Origin: DATIJJ01 sp035478795
Lineage (GTDB): Bacteria; Pseudomonadota; Gammaproteobacteria; DSM-16500
Length of the DNA: 64,000 bases
Assembly: GCA_035478795.1 (NCBI GenBank)
Contig: DATIJJ010000002.1
Coordinates: forward strand, 1 to 64,000
Direction of reading: 5' to 3'
The position numbers and the translations under genes are program-made. This document shows positions 45,341-54,205 of the stretch, piece by piece (position 1 is the first letter of the stretch; every line of letters starts with the position of its first letter). The notes under the pieces were generated by a model. It made no database searches, had not been told where the DNA came from, and saw only the letters and a list, made by a program, of their open reading frames with translations.

Positions 45341-46546
45341 ATGATCATACAACCCAAAATTCGCGGTTTTATCTGTACCACAGCCCATCCTGCCGGTTGT
45401 TTCAAGGCAGTGGAAGAACAGGTTAATTATGTCAAATCCTGCGGCACATTTCAGGGCCCGAAAAACGTCCTCGTGATTGGATCTTCAACCGGTTATGGTC
45501 TGGCCAGTCGAATTGCTGCCACATTTGGTGGTGGCGCAAAAACCATTGGTGTTTTTTTTGAAAAGGAAGCGGATGACAAGCGCACCGCAACAGCCGGCTG
45601 GTATAACACCGCCGCTTTTGAAACACTCGCGCATCGTGATGGTCACTACGCAAAAAGTATCAATGGCGATGCCTTTTCGCATGCCATCAAACAACAAACA
45701 GCAAAACTCATTCGCGACGATTTAAAAAAAATTGATCTCGTGATTTATAGTCTTGCATCCCCGAGACGTATTCATCCTGACACCGAACAGATTTTTTCAT
45801 CTGTCTTAAAACCCATCGGAAAAAGTTACACGAGCAAAACCGTGGATGCCTTTCGGGGTGAAGTAAAAGACATTACGCTTGATGCTGCAACGGATGATGA
45901 AATTCAAAATACGATTGCAGTCATGGGCGGTGAAGATTGGGAAATGTGGATGGAATATCTTGCAAAAGAAAATCTGCTCGCAGACAAGGTAAAAACAGTT
46001 GCCTATTCTTATATCGGCCCGACATTGACGCATCCGATTTATAAAGACGGCACGATTGGTCGCGCGAAAGATGATTTACGTGATTCCGCGAAAAAAATTG
46101 GCGAGCGATTAAAATCCTTACATGGCGAAGCGATTATTTCCGTAAATAAAGCCGTTGTGACACAAGCGAGCGCTGCGATTCCGGTCGTGCCATTGTATAT
46201 TTCCCTGTTATTTAAAATCATGAAAGAAAAAGGCACGCACGAAGGTTGCATCGAGCAGATTGAGCGTCTCTTCAAGGATCATTTGTATTCGACGCATTCC
46301 GAACGTGATCGTGACGGCTACATTCGAATTGATGATCTGGAAATGGCGGCTGATGTGCAACAAAAAATTGCTGCGTGCTGGCCAACCATTACAACAGAAA
46401 ATCTTGCGGAATTATCTGACATTGAAGGTTATCGCAATGAATTTTATCGGTTGTTTGGATTTAATATCCCGGGTTTGAATTATGAAATAGATGTGGATCC
46501 GAATGTGAAAATTGATTCACTCGAGCAAACAGTAGCGGATCAATAG
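45341..46546 (+). CDS. fabV: Trans-2-enoyl-ACP/CoA reductase FabV
   Basis: NADH-dependent enoyl reductase of fatty-acid elongation, an alternative to FabI that is resistant to triclosan in several bacteria. 401 residues. VLVIGSSTGYGLASRIAATF binds NADH. SLASPRRIHPDTE and the catalytic YSYIGPTLTHPIYKDG (Tyr-x8-Lys) are intact. GAGGGGAA is the ribosome site. It is followed directly by a perfect inverted repeat that could end transcription. No other enoyl reductase lies in the window. Confidence 0.95.
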   Translation: MIIQPKIRGFICTTAHPAGCFKAVEEQVNYVKSCGTFQGPKNVLVIGSSTGYGLASRIAATFGGGAKTIGVFFEKEADDKRTATAGWYNTAAFETLAHRDGHYAKSINGDAFSHAIKQQTAKLIRDDLKKIDLVIYSLASPRRIHPDTEQIFSSVLKPIGKSYTSKTVDAFRGEVKDITLDAATDDEIQNTIAVMGGEDWEMWMEYLAKENLLADKVKTVAYSYIGPTLTHPIYKDGTIGRAKDDLRDSAKKIGERLKSLHGEAIISVNKAVVTQASAAIPVVPLYISLLFKIMKEKGTHEGCIEQIERLFKDHLYSTHSERDRDGYIRIDDLEMAADVQQKIAACWPTITTENLAELSDIEGYRNEFYRLFGFNIPGLNYEIDVDPNVKIDSLEQTVADQ

Positions 46547-46550
46547 GGAA

Positions 46551-46646
46551 ATCCGAGCCGCGACCGTGAGGGAGCGTCACAGGTTCTGCAAAATATCAAC
46601 GGAATTAGATAATACCGTGACGCTCCCTCACGGTCGCGGCTCGGAT
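46551..46646. repeat. REPIN-like element: perfect 30-bp inverted repeat
   Basis: Arms 46551-46580 (ATCCGAGCCGCGACCGTGAG and on to GTCAC) and 46617-46646 are exact reverse complements, separated by 36 bases. The arms are much more G/C-rich than the flanks. The shape equals a REP doublet (REPIN), moved elsewhere by RAYT transposases. No RAYT is encoded nearby. Bases 46647-46849 hold only A/T-rich sequence with repeated GATTATAC motifs. Confidence 0.85.
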
Positions 46647-46849
46647 ACGTGCATCCTGACGCCAAAAATCGATTTAACTTAATGATTATACTACAAAATT
46701 CTACTATTTCGACTGAGGAGATATCTGTAACTATTTGATTATACAGAGAAATTTCAACATCGCGGCCCATGGTTTTGGATCTATTTTTTGCAACTTATTG
46801 ATTATACTAGTATTTTTATTTTACCGTTTTTCGCCATTTTCAGCCTTTT

Positions 46850-46866
46850 CTTAATGTCATCTTAAG
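46850..46866 (+). promoter_or_regulatory. Candidate PmrA-like box upstream of the ankyrin-like gene
   Basis: CTTAATGTCATCTTAAG has two CTTAA half-sites six bases apart, as in the PmrA box of Legionella and Coxiella. A TATAAA (46890-46895) follows 23 bases later, placing the box just above the -35 region, where a PmrA activator would bind. The gene starts at 46919. Confidence 0.55.
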
Positions 46867-46918
46867 AAAAATCCGGTATTTTATCTGGATATAAATTAGT
46901 CAATTGAGGAAGTTAAGC

Positions 46919-48262
46919 ATGCAATCCGGCCACCAGCCCAGCCCTGGCTCTACATTTGATACAGCGCAATGGGTGGCAAGATACGAGTCTAACTCTCGTT
47001 CCACTGACGGTACTTGTCTGAAAACAACTGAAAAACTGACTCAGGAGATCCGGGATCACGCCTCTGTCTCTATCCTGTTTGAACTGGAAGATAACAATTT
47101 CTACGATGATTCTATTTTCTCGGTGCTTCTGAGTGCAGGCGTTTCGATAAATTCACAACACCCTGTTACAGGCGACACATTATTGCACAGGCTCGTCCGG
47201 GATAGTTTTCATACAACCGAAAACAACAGATGGACTATGATAGAGTGGATTTTATCAACAAAAAATCCTGATATTACTCTCAAAAACGCACAAGGCAAAA
47301 CCTTCATACAGCTTGCTGCTGATAACAAATGGAATCACGTCATACTCGATTGTCTCAAACGTAAAATGACAGATGCAGAAGATAAAGCAGGATTTGGTTA
47401 TGCGGTATCATGTGCAATTAAAAATGGAACATACTGGCAGGTCGAGAATTTATTCAACGCAGGCATCCCAAAAAATACAAAACAACCTGAAGAAAAAAAA
47501 CCGGAGGATGGTGATAACTATCTGCACCAGGCTGTCAGATCAGTAAATAACGAATCTGCCGCCAGTGCTTGTACCCGTACGATTGTCACGCTGTTATCAT
47601 TTGATCCGGGTTATAAAATTTTTTCAGCAGAAAACAAGGCGGGAGAAACACCGGAACAATTAGCCAATAAATTGCGTGGCCTCCGCTTTACAACCTATGC
47701 TAAGGCTTATGACACCTATCTTAAGGGGGAAGCTTTAAAATCGGTTATTCTGTTAACGGTATTTGCTCAGGCCAGACGTCAGCAACAAAAACCAAAATGT
47801 TTCATGAGAAAGACGCCAGACATCATCCTGGAAGGACTCCTTCCCTGGTTGACAGATATCAATAGGATACTTTTAAAAAAAAATAACCCTCCCATTCAGG
47901 ATACGATTGCTACGAGAATGCAATTTCTTGAAAAAAATAACGGAAATGATGAAGCCAGAAATGCAGCGACTGAATTTTTGGCAGATATTGAGAGAAGTGT
48001 TACACGAAAATACACCTGCTCAAAAGACACCGACACGTTAATTGCCAGCTATAAAACAGCTTTGGCAAAAAGTGGTCGAGCAGTTGAGGCGATCAATGAT
48101 GCAACAAAACACTATATGGCAGCAATTCAAAACCGCGAAACAACATCACGTGGTTTGCTACAAAAACATGGTCTGATGAAACTGGCTAATAAAACATTTC
48201 CTGATTTTAATGATTTTCCCACGAGCCCTGATGGTTTCTGGAAACGGGTGTTATTCAGATAA
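46919..48262 (+). CDS. Ankyrin-repeat-like protein of unknown function, effector candidate
   Basis: 447 residues. Degenerate ankyrin units are visible: SVLLSAGVSINSQHPVTGDT and LLHRLVRD (about 57-85), ITLKNAQGKTFIQLAADNKW (about 119-138), and NYLHQAVRSV with NKAGETPEQLAN (about 200-250). The second half is helical and Lys/Asn-rich with no known domain. The C-terminus is FWKRVLFR. ATG 46919 has GAGGAAG upstream; a TTG five codons earlier overlaps that site. Ankyrin proteins are frequent type IV effectors in Legionella and Coxiella. The PmrA-like box upstream supports that role. Confidence 0.78.
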   Translation: MQSGHQPSPGSTFDTAQWVARYESNSRSTDGTCLKTTEKLTQEIRDHASVSILFELEDNNFYDDSIFSVLLSAGVSINSQHPVTGDTLLHRLVRDSFHTTENNRWTMIEWILSTKNPDITLKNAQGKTFIQLAADNKWNHVILDCLKRKMTDAEDKAGFGYAVSCAIKNGTYWQVENLFNAGIPKNTKQPEEKKPEDGDNYLHQAVRSVNNESAASACTRTIVTLLSFDPGYKIFSAENKAGETPEQLANKLRGLRFTTYAKAYDTYLKGEALKSVILLTVFAQARRQQQKPKCFMRKTPDIILEGLLPWLTDINRILLKKNNPPIQDTIATRMQFLEKNNGNDEARNAATEFLADIERSVTRKYTCSKDTDTLIASYKTALAKSGRAVEAINDATKHYMAAIQNRETTSRGLLQKHGLMKLANKTFPDFNDFPTSPDGFWKRVLFR

Positions 48263-48269
48263 CCACACA

Positions 48270-49562
48270 TCACAACAAAATCGCCTTGAAATCCGTCGCG
48301 AGGCGCTGCAAATCCAGTTTATTCAGAAACAACGAATAACACATCCACGCACTCAACGCCGCGAGATCCTGAAACTGCGGCGGCACATAACGCGGTGGCA
48401 CAACGATACCTTCCTCCACGAGATCCCCAATGATGTGAATGTCTTCCAGTGTTGTTTTACCGACAAACAAGAGTGGGATATTTGAAACAAGCCCGCGCTG
48501 CACGGCAAGACGCACGTAGTTATAAATTAAAATAAATCCCTTGCTGTACGATAAATCCTTGGTGAAAGGACCGCCCGCGGGCGTACTGCCACGAAACACA
48601 CGTGTGGTTGAATGATAACTGTCAATCTCTTCCAACCCCTGCTCGCGATAAAAATTAAAAACATCCAGAAAATTCGCACCTTCTTCCGCCATATTAACAG
48701 CCGTAATACGATTGGTGAGACGCTTCACGCGCTTTGGATAGGATGAAAACGTAAAGACTTCTGTGATAATCGCAAGCCCTTCCTGGGTGATGGTCGATGA
48801 CGGCGGACCTTTACTTAAGAATGTACAAACCGGTTGCGCCATCCCGTTCAACGTCGTTCCAAGATGCACCCAGCCTTCATGAATTTCAAATACCCGAATT
48901 TCACGTTCACTAAACATGTAACCCGCGTGAATTTTAATGCGATCAGCACCCGCTGCCGCATCCGCTACAATCCCGTCACTTAATTCCACACGCGGGCCGC
49001 GGCCATTCCCCGTAAAATAACCGGCAAGCCGCTCCATCAAAATCGCAACGGTTTCTTCACTCGTAAAAATTTTATCATCCGCACGTGTCGCGACGCGCTC
49101 TTTCAAATTGGATAACGTATTCGTCACGAGGGTTGCAAGATCATTTAAAGTCGGCGCACCAATGTGAAAGGCATCTTCCGAACTGCCGTAAAGTTCCTGC
49201 GAAATTTCCGTGAATTTTTTCGTACCGCGCGCCATCAAAAGATGCACCACACGCGTATATTCACGACACATGCGCTGCATGATACTGCCAACTCCACTGT
49301 ATTGACCGAGCTTCCTTCGAATGTTGCGTTCAATTTCATGAAATTCCGCTATTTTTTCACGCGGATTAAATGACAGCGGATTTTTTTCCTGATAATACTG
49401 CGGAGAAACATGCGGCAGTTTTTTGCATTTGTGTTTGAAAAAATGTTGCTGGACATCCAGATCCCATTTGATCGCATCCAGAATGCGTATGGGTTTTTGC
49501 GCAGCAACAATCAGCTCGGACAATTCATAAATAACTTTTTGGTACTCGCCGTCACCCGACAT
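48270..49562 (-). CDS. DUF1704 / QEGLA-motif metallopeptidase-like protein
   Basis: 430 residues of the family often called flavohemoglobin expression-modulating QEGLA motif protein. HEGWVH (228-233) gives an HExxxH zinc motif, followed by GTTLNGMAQP and the QEGLA box (260-264) with the next Glu in IITE. Eukaryotic members of this family (MATCAP) are tubulin tyrosine carboxypeptidases with the same HExxxH layout. The bacterial function is not established. The ATG at 49562 gives a full-length protein. It is convergent with the ankyrin gene, the two stops being eight bases apart. Confidence 0.8.
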   Translation of the reverse strand: MSGDGEYQKVIYELSELIVAAQKPIRILDAIKWDLDVQQHFFKHKCKKLPHVSPQYYQEKNPLSFNPREKIAEFHEIERNIRRKLGQYSGVGSIMQRMCREYTRVVHLLMARGTKKFTEISQELYGSSEDAFHIGAPTLNDLATLVTNTLSNLKERVATRADDKIFTSEETVAILMERLAGYFTGNGRGPRVELSDGIVADAAAGADRIKIHAGYMFSEREIRVFEIHEGWVHLGTTLNGMAQPVCTFLSKGPPSSTITQEGLAIITEVFTFSSYPKRVKRLTNRITAVNMAEEGANFLDVFNFYREQGLEEIDSYHSTTRVFRGSTPAGGPFTKDLSYSKGFILIYNYVRLAVQRGLVSNIPLLFVGKTTLEDIHIIGDLVEEGIVVPPRYVPPQFQDLAALSAWMCYSLFLNKLDLQRLATDFKAILL

Positions 49563-49632
49563 AAATAATCCATTTTTATCATTCAGTCATGGTAACAAGA
49601 ATAACGACGACGTAGCAACCTGTTACGCGACA

Positions 49633-49899
49633 TTACAACAGGCCAAATTTTTTCAGTTTCGCCCGTAACGTACCGCGTGATAAACCGAGAATACGCGCTG
49701 TTTCGGATTGATTATTGCGCGTGAATTTCATCACTGCCACAATCAGCGGTTCCTCAATTTCATCCAGAAAAAAATCGTGCACATGGCGGGGATCTTCACC
49801 CCGAAGATTGTTGAAATAATGCTGCATGACTTCGGTCACGTTTTCACGCAACGAAACCGGGGTAGAGTCAGCGTAGGGGTTTTGCCGGTTTTTATCCAT
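49633..49899 (-). CDS. fis: DNA-binding protein Fis
   Basis: 88-residue nucleoid protein. The C-terminal helix-turn-helix NNQSETARILGLSRGTLRAK is the Fis signature. The N-terminal part (LRENVTEVMQHYFNNL) fits the Fis dimer region. It lacks the long receptor domains of NtrC-type proteins, so it is a stand-alone Fis. In Legionella, Fis proteins regulate effector genes; here that is only family knowledge. AAGGATG is the ribosome site. Confidence 0.88.
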   Translation of the reverse strand: MDKNRQNPYADSTPVSLRENVTEVMQHYFNNLRGEDPRHVHDFFLDEIEEPLIVAVMKFTRNNQSETARILGLSRGTLRAKLKKFGLL

Positions 49900-49914
49900 A
49901 AAACATCCTTATGT

Positions 49915-50127
49915 TCAGGCGAACATCGATTTGCGGCGCTCAATCGCTTCCGCACACTCAATACACAATTTAAAACCCAGAGAACGTCGCGCCATGGGAA
50001 TTTTTTCTCCACATTCCGTGCATGCCTTCGGACCCATTTTACCGTCTGTTTGCTGACGCATTTTACTCAGCACACTTAACACTTCATTGGCAATCAGGTC
50101 GTTTGCAATATCAGCTTCATCAGCCAT
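49915..50127 (-). CDS. TraR/DksA-family C4 zinc-finger protein
   Basis: 70 residues. CTECGEKIPMARRSLGFKLC and IECAEAIERR give the CxxC-x17-CxxC zinc finger of TraR/DksA. The length is close to TraR and much shorter than DksA, lacking the long coiled coil, though an acidic N-terminal helix (MADEADIANDLI) is present. It probably binds in the RNA polymerase secondary channel, by family analogy. ATG 50127 is preferred; GTG 50139 is possible and sits right next to CTGGA. Confidence 0.82.
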   Translation of the reverse strand: MADEADIANDLIANEVLSVLSKMRQQTDGKMGPKACTECGEKIPMARRSLGFKLCIECAEAIERRKSMFA

Positions 50128-50190
50128 ACTCAAAAACACTCCAGAACAAAAGGACGGGGATTATACGTCAAGAGTCCCAAATGTCAAAGG

Positions 50191-50919
50191 CTACCCCATA
50201 TCTCCATAAACACTCTGTAATGCAGTGATTGCCGCAACAGAAGCCGTTTCCGTCCGCAACACACGTGGCCCGAGATTCAGTGGGATAAAACGGGATTGAA
50301 CCGCCCACTGCATTTCCCGTGGACTGAACCCACCCTCCGGACCCACCAGGAGAATAACCCGGGCAGGAGCCGAAATCGCCAGTTTTTTCAAGGAGATCCC
50401 CTCATGAGGAGATAACACCAGCTGATGATCCGCCTTGATCAGGGAAAGGCCTTTTTCCAGGGATTGCGGTGGATGGACCACCGGCACGCGATTTCGACCG
50501 GATTGCTCACAGGCACTGATCACAACTGACTGCCAGTGCTGCAGCCGTTTTTCAGAGCGTTCGACATCCAGTTTGACATTACAACGCTCTGTCAACAAAG
50601 GGATAATTTCATTCACCCCGAGTTCCACTGCTTTCTGGATGAGATAATCCATTTTTTCACCCCGGGCAATGCCCTGGGCCAGCACCATATCCAGCGGACT
50701 TTCCACTTCCCGCGGACTAAATGCCAGAAGATCCACTGTTACTGTTTTTTTATCAATGCGCCGGATAATGGCCGAATATTCGCCGCCTTGCCCATTGAAT
50801 ACCGTGATTTTGTCACCGATAGAAGCCCGCAAGACCCGCGCAAGATGATGGCTCGCCGACTCATTCAATACCAGGGTGGAATGCGCTGAAAGCACGTCGG
50901 GTTGATAAATGCGCGTCAT
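50191..50919 (-). CDS. rsmE: 16S rRNA (uracil(1498)-N3)-methyltransferase
   Basis: 242-residue SPOUT methyltransferase. RIYQPDVL opens a PUA-like domain. The knot region has VLLVGPEGGFSPREMQWA and LNLGPRVLRTETA, which bind SAM. ATG 50919 overlaps the ferredoxin stop by four bases. The upstream 51-codon extension in frame matches nothing. Confidence 0.95.
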   Translation of the reverse strand: MTRIYQPDVLSAHSTLVLNESASHHLARVLRASIGDKITVFNGQGGEYSAIIRRIDKKTVTVDLLAFSPREVESPLDMVLAQGIARGEKMDYLIQKAVELGVNEIIPLLTERCNVKLDVERSEKRLQHWQSVVISACEQSGRNRVPVVHPPQSLEKGLSLIKADHQLVLSPHEGISLKKLAISAPARVILLVGPEGGFSPREMQWAVQSRFIPLNLGPRVLRTETASVAAITALQSVYGDMG

Positions 50920-51266
50920 GGGTGGTCGTTCAACATGTAATCTGAAACCGGCACACCGCCAATCAGGTGTTCCTGAATAATACGCTCCAACACCTCTGGA
51001 CAACAGGAGTGGTACCAGATACCCTCGGGATAAACAACGGCAATAGGACCCTGTCGGCAGACCCGCAAACAATTGGCTTTTGAGCGAAAAATGCCGCTTT
51101 CGGCAAGACCCAGTTCATCGAGACGCGATTTCAGATAATCCCATGCCAGGAGACCTGCTGCCAGATCGCAGCATTTGGGTTTCGTCTGGTCGCAGCATAG
51201 AAAAATATGCCGTTTGATCCGGTTGATCCCCAATTTGTCGATCCGTTTTTCCAGTTCGTCATTCAT
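50916..51266 (-). CDS. Thioredoxin-like [2Fe-2S] ferredoxin
   Basis: 116 residues. HIFLCCDQTKPKCC and ANCLRVCRQGP supply the four cluster cysteines of the thioredoxin-like ferredoxin family (related to the NuoE C-terminal fold). VYPEGIWYHSC is also typical. The ATG at 51266 gives the family N-terminus but has no clear ribosome site. It is coupled to rsmE and divergent from miaB with a 90-base gap. Confidence 0.88.
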   Translation of the reverse strand: MNDELEKRIDKLGINRIKRHIFLCCDQTKPKCCDLAAGLLAWDYLKSRLDELGLAESGIFRSKANCLRVCRQGPIAVVYPEGIWYHSCCPEVLERIIQEHLIGGVPVSDYMLNDHP

Positions 51267-51356
51267 GGACGCTATTGTAGGAGCAAATGGCAAGACTCGC
51301 AAATAATCAGCTAATCGAATATGATAGGCCGCACTAAAAAAAGAGGCATGTTCTTC

Positions 51357-52682
51357 ATGAGCAAGGTATACATCCAGACACACGGCTGCCAGATGAATGA
51401 ATACGATTCATCCAAAATGGTCGATGTGTTGCGCGCATCCCACCAGCTTGAAAAAACAGCCAATCCGGATGAGGCGGACGTTTTATTGTTAAATACCTGT
51501 TCCATCCGTGAAAAAGCCGAGGAAAAAGTTTTTTCGGAATTAGGCCGTTTTCGCGCCCTGAAAGAATTGAATCCGAATCTGATCATTGGGGTAGGTGGCT
51601 GTGTCGCAAGTCAGGAAGGGGCGGCCATTATCAAACGCGCGCCGTTTGTGGATATGGTCTTTGGCCCGCAAACACTCCATCGTCTGGGCGAGATGGTCGC
51701 TGAGGTCAAGGAAAAACGTAAACCGGTCGTCGATATCAGTTTCCCCGAAATTGAAAAATTTGACCGATTGCCTGAACCGCGTGCGGAAGGCGCGAGTGCC
51801 TACATTTCCATCATGGAAGGCTGCAGCAAATATTGCAGTTTTTGTGTAGTGCCTTATACGCGAGGTGAGGAAATCAGTCGCCCATTCGATGATGTGCTGG
51901 CTGAAATGGTCAGTCTTGCGAAACAGGGCGTGCGTGAAATGCATCTTTTGGGACAAAACGTCAATGATTACCGTGGCGTGATGCATGAAGGTGGCACAGC
52001 CGATCTCGCGTTATTGATCCGATATGCCGCCGCTATCGACGGTGTTGCCCGCATTCGTTTTACCACCTCGCATCCTCTGGCTTTTTCAAATGCATTGATC
52101 GAGGCGTATGCGGAAGTACCCGAACTCGCAAACCATTTACATTTACCGGTACAAAGTGGTTCGGATCGTATTCTCGCCGCCATGAAACGCGGTTATACCG
52201 CACTTGAATTTAAATCCAAAATCAGACGACTTCGAAAAGTGCGACCTGATATCAGCGTGTCTTCCGATTTTATTGTCGGATTTCCCGGCGAAACAGATGC
52301 CGATTTTGAAGAGACGATGAACCTGATCCATGAAGTGGGTTTTGATACCTCGTACAGTTTTATTTACAGCCCGAGACCTGGCACCCCTGCCGCGCAGTTA
52401 CAAGATACCGTCTCGATGGAGGTTAAAAAACAACGTCTCGCCTTGTTACAGAATCGGATTTTACTCAATGCAAAACGGATCAGTGATGCGATGGTAGGTA
52501 CGATCCAGACGATTTTGATCACACGGCCTTCCAAAAAAAATCCCGTGGAGCTTGCCGGACGCACGGAAAATAACCGTGTCGTGAATCTTCCAGGCAGTCA
52601 GTCACTCATCGGGCAACTGGTCCAGGTTCGCATCACAGACAGTCAACCCAATTCCTTGCGTGGCGAACGCCTCCTCTGTTAG
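51357..52682 (+). CDS. miaB: tRNA-2-methylthio-N6-dimethylallyladenosine synthase
   Basis: Radical SAM methylthiotransferase acting on A37 of tRNAs. 441 residues. THGCQMNEYDSSKM with NTCSIREKAEEK and GVGGCVASQEG supply the first cluster. CSKYCSFCVVPYTRGEE is the radical SAM site. A C-terminal TRAM domain ends the protein. ATG 51357 has AGAGG upstream; earlier in-frame starts are badly spaced from it. It heads miaB-ybeZ-ybeY-corC, a conserved order. Confidence 0.96.
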   Translation: MSKVYIQTHGCQMNEYDSSKMVDVLRASHQLEKTANPDEADVLLLNTCSIREKAEEKVFSELGRFRALKELNPNLIIGVGGCVASQEGAAIIKRAPFVDMVFGPQTLHRLGEMVAEVKEKRKPVVDISFPEIEKFDRLPEPRAEGASAYISIMEGCSKYCSFCVVPYTRGEEISRPFDDVLAEMVSLAKQGVREMHLLGQNVNDYRGVMHEGGTADLALLIRYAAAIDGVARIRFTTSHPLAFSNALIEAYAEVPELANHLHLPVQSGSDRILAAMKRGYTALEFKSKIRRLRKVRPDISVSSDFIVGFPGETDADFEETMNLIHEVGFDTSYSFIYSPRPGTPAAQLQDTVSMEVKKQRLALLQNRILLNAKRISDAMVGTIQTILITRPSKKNPVELAGRTENNRVVNLPGSQSLIGQLVQVRITDSQPNSLRGERLLC

Positions 52683-52748
52683 GTGTTGACACGTATTTAG
52701 GCTATACTGAAAGAAGAGAGGACAACTTTAAGAGGATTGATATAACCC

Positions 52749-53729
52749 TTGGAAACGACACATTTTTCGAAAGTTATTATCTTGAGCCCGGAAGACAATC
52801 GCCGGTTGTTAAATTTGTGTGGCCGGTGTGACGAACATATCCGCCTGATTGAAAAACGCCTTGATGTTGAAATTAAACAGCGCGGTTATACCTTTTCCAT
52901 CAAGGGCAGTCCGGAAGCCGTCGAAACAGCCAGTCACGTCCTGACTGATCTCTACCTTGAAGCCGAGCGACAAACCCATCTTGCGTCTCATGAAGTGCAT
53001 CTTTATTTGCAAACCTTGCGAAAATCGCACGAAACAGCGCATCCTGATGATGCAAGGAGTTTGCGCATGGACATTCGCGTCAAGCGTGAAACCATTACCG
53101 CGCGCGGTAAAAACCAGGTCCGTTACATTAAACAGATTCTGGATCATGACATCAATTTTGGTGTGGGCCCGGCAGGTACCGGGAAAACGTATCTCGCGGT
53201 TGCATCTGCCGTGCATGCGCTTGAAACCGAGCGTGTGAGCCGTATTATTCTGGTGCGACCTATTGTGGAAGCCGGTGAGAAACTCGGTTTTCTGCCGGGG
53301 GATCTCGCGCAAAAAGTGCATCCGTATTTGCGCCCGCTCTATGATGCACTGTATGAAATGCTGGGTGTTGACAACGTCAATGAACTCATCGAACGCAATG
53401 TGATTGAGCTGGCACCTCTTGCCTACATGCGTGGCAGGTCATTGAATGATTCCTTCATTATTCTGGATGAAAGTCAAAATACCACGTCTGAACAGATGAA
53501 AATGTTTTTGACGCGTATTGGATTTAATTCCAAAGCCGTCATCACAGGCGATGTCACACAAATTGATTTGAGCAACCGTCGCGATTCGGGTCTCGTTCAT
53601 GCGCTGGATGTATTAAAAAATGTGAGCGGTATCAGTTTCACGCATTTTGAGGCAAGTGATGTGGTTCGTCATCCACTGGTACAACGCATTGTGGAAGCCT
53701 ACGAAAGTCACGGCAATAAAAAAAGGTAA
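52749..53729 (+). CDS. ybeZ: PhoH-like ATPase YbeZ
   Basis: 326 residues. GVGPAGTGKTYLAVA is Walker A and FIILDESQNTTSEQMKMFLTR Walker B. Predicted RNA helicase-like partner of YbeY in rRNA processing. The start appears to be TTG 52749 with AGAGGA about 11 bases upstream; no in-frame ATG exists before the conserved N-terminal domain. Nine bases separate it from ybeY. Confidence 0.93.
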   Translation: METTHFSKVIILSPEDNRRLLNLCGRCDEHIRLIEKRLDVEIKQRGYTFSIKGSPEAVETASHVLTDLYLEAERQTHLASHEVHLYLQTLRKSHETAHPDDARSLRMDIRVKRETITARGKNQVRYIKQILDHDINFGVGPAGTGKTYLAVASAVHALETERVSRIILVRPIVEAGEKLGFLPGDLAQKVHPYLRPLYDALYEMLGVDNVNELIERNVIELAPLAYMRGRSLNDSFIILDESQNTTSEQMKMFLTRIGFNSKAVITGDVTQIDLSNRRDSGLVHALDVLKNVSGISFTHFEASDVVRHPLVQRIVEAYESHGNKKR

Positions 53730-53737
53730 GTGATCCA

Positions 53738-54193
53738 ATGTATGAAATTACCGTCCAGCGTGCTGTTTTTGGACTCACGCTTCCGACAACACCCACGTTC
53801 AAACGCTGGGTGAAGACCGTTTTAAAAAATAAAATGCCCTCTGCCGAATTAACCATTCGCATTGTCGATAAAAACGAAATGACAGAATTGAATTCCACCT
53901 ACCGCAAAAAAAACAAACCCACCAATGTGTTGTCATTCCCGTTTGACAGACCCGATCACCTGGATGATGAATTACCCATTCTGGGCGACATTGTCATCTG
54001 TGCGGAAGTGATTGAGGAAGAAGCGAACCAGCAACAAAAATCTGTCGAGTCGCATTGGGCACACATGGTCGTGCATGGCACGCTGCATTTGCTGGGCTAT
54101 GATCATGAAAAAAATGATGACGCAGAGATCATGGAAGCGGAAGAAATCCGTTTTTTATCTCTGCTCGGTTATGACAATCCCTATTCAGATTAA
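53738..54193 (+). CDS. ybeY: Endoribonuclease YbeY
   Basis: 151-residue zinc-dependent RNase for 16S 3'-end maturation and 70S quality control. MVVHGTLHLLGYDHE contains the HxxxHxxxxxH zinc motif. NKPTNVLSFPFD and LGDIVICAE are family signatures. It sits between ybeZ and corC as in E. coli. Confidence 0.96.
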   Translation: MYEITVQRAVFGLTLPTTPTFKRWVKTVLKNKMPSAELTIRIVDKNEMTELNSTYRKKNKPTNVLSFPFDRPDHLDDELPILGDIVICAEVIEEEANQQQKSVESHWAHMVVHGTLHLLGYDHEKNDDAEIMEAEEIRFLSLLGYDNPYSD

Positions 54194-54205
54194 AGGCGAG
54201 GTCAC

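Noticed and set aside
50920..51072. 51-residue N-terminal extension of RsmE
   Set aside because: It overlaps the ferredoxin gene in another frame. The ATGA overlap at 50919 gives the family start.
52686..52708. TTGACA and TATACT before ybeZ as a promoter
   Set aside because: The hexamers are only 11 bases apart, too close for sigma70. The TATACT may be used with another -35, but none is convincing.
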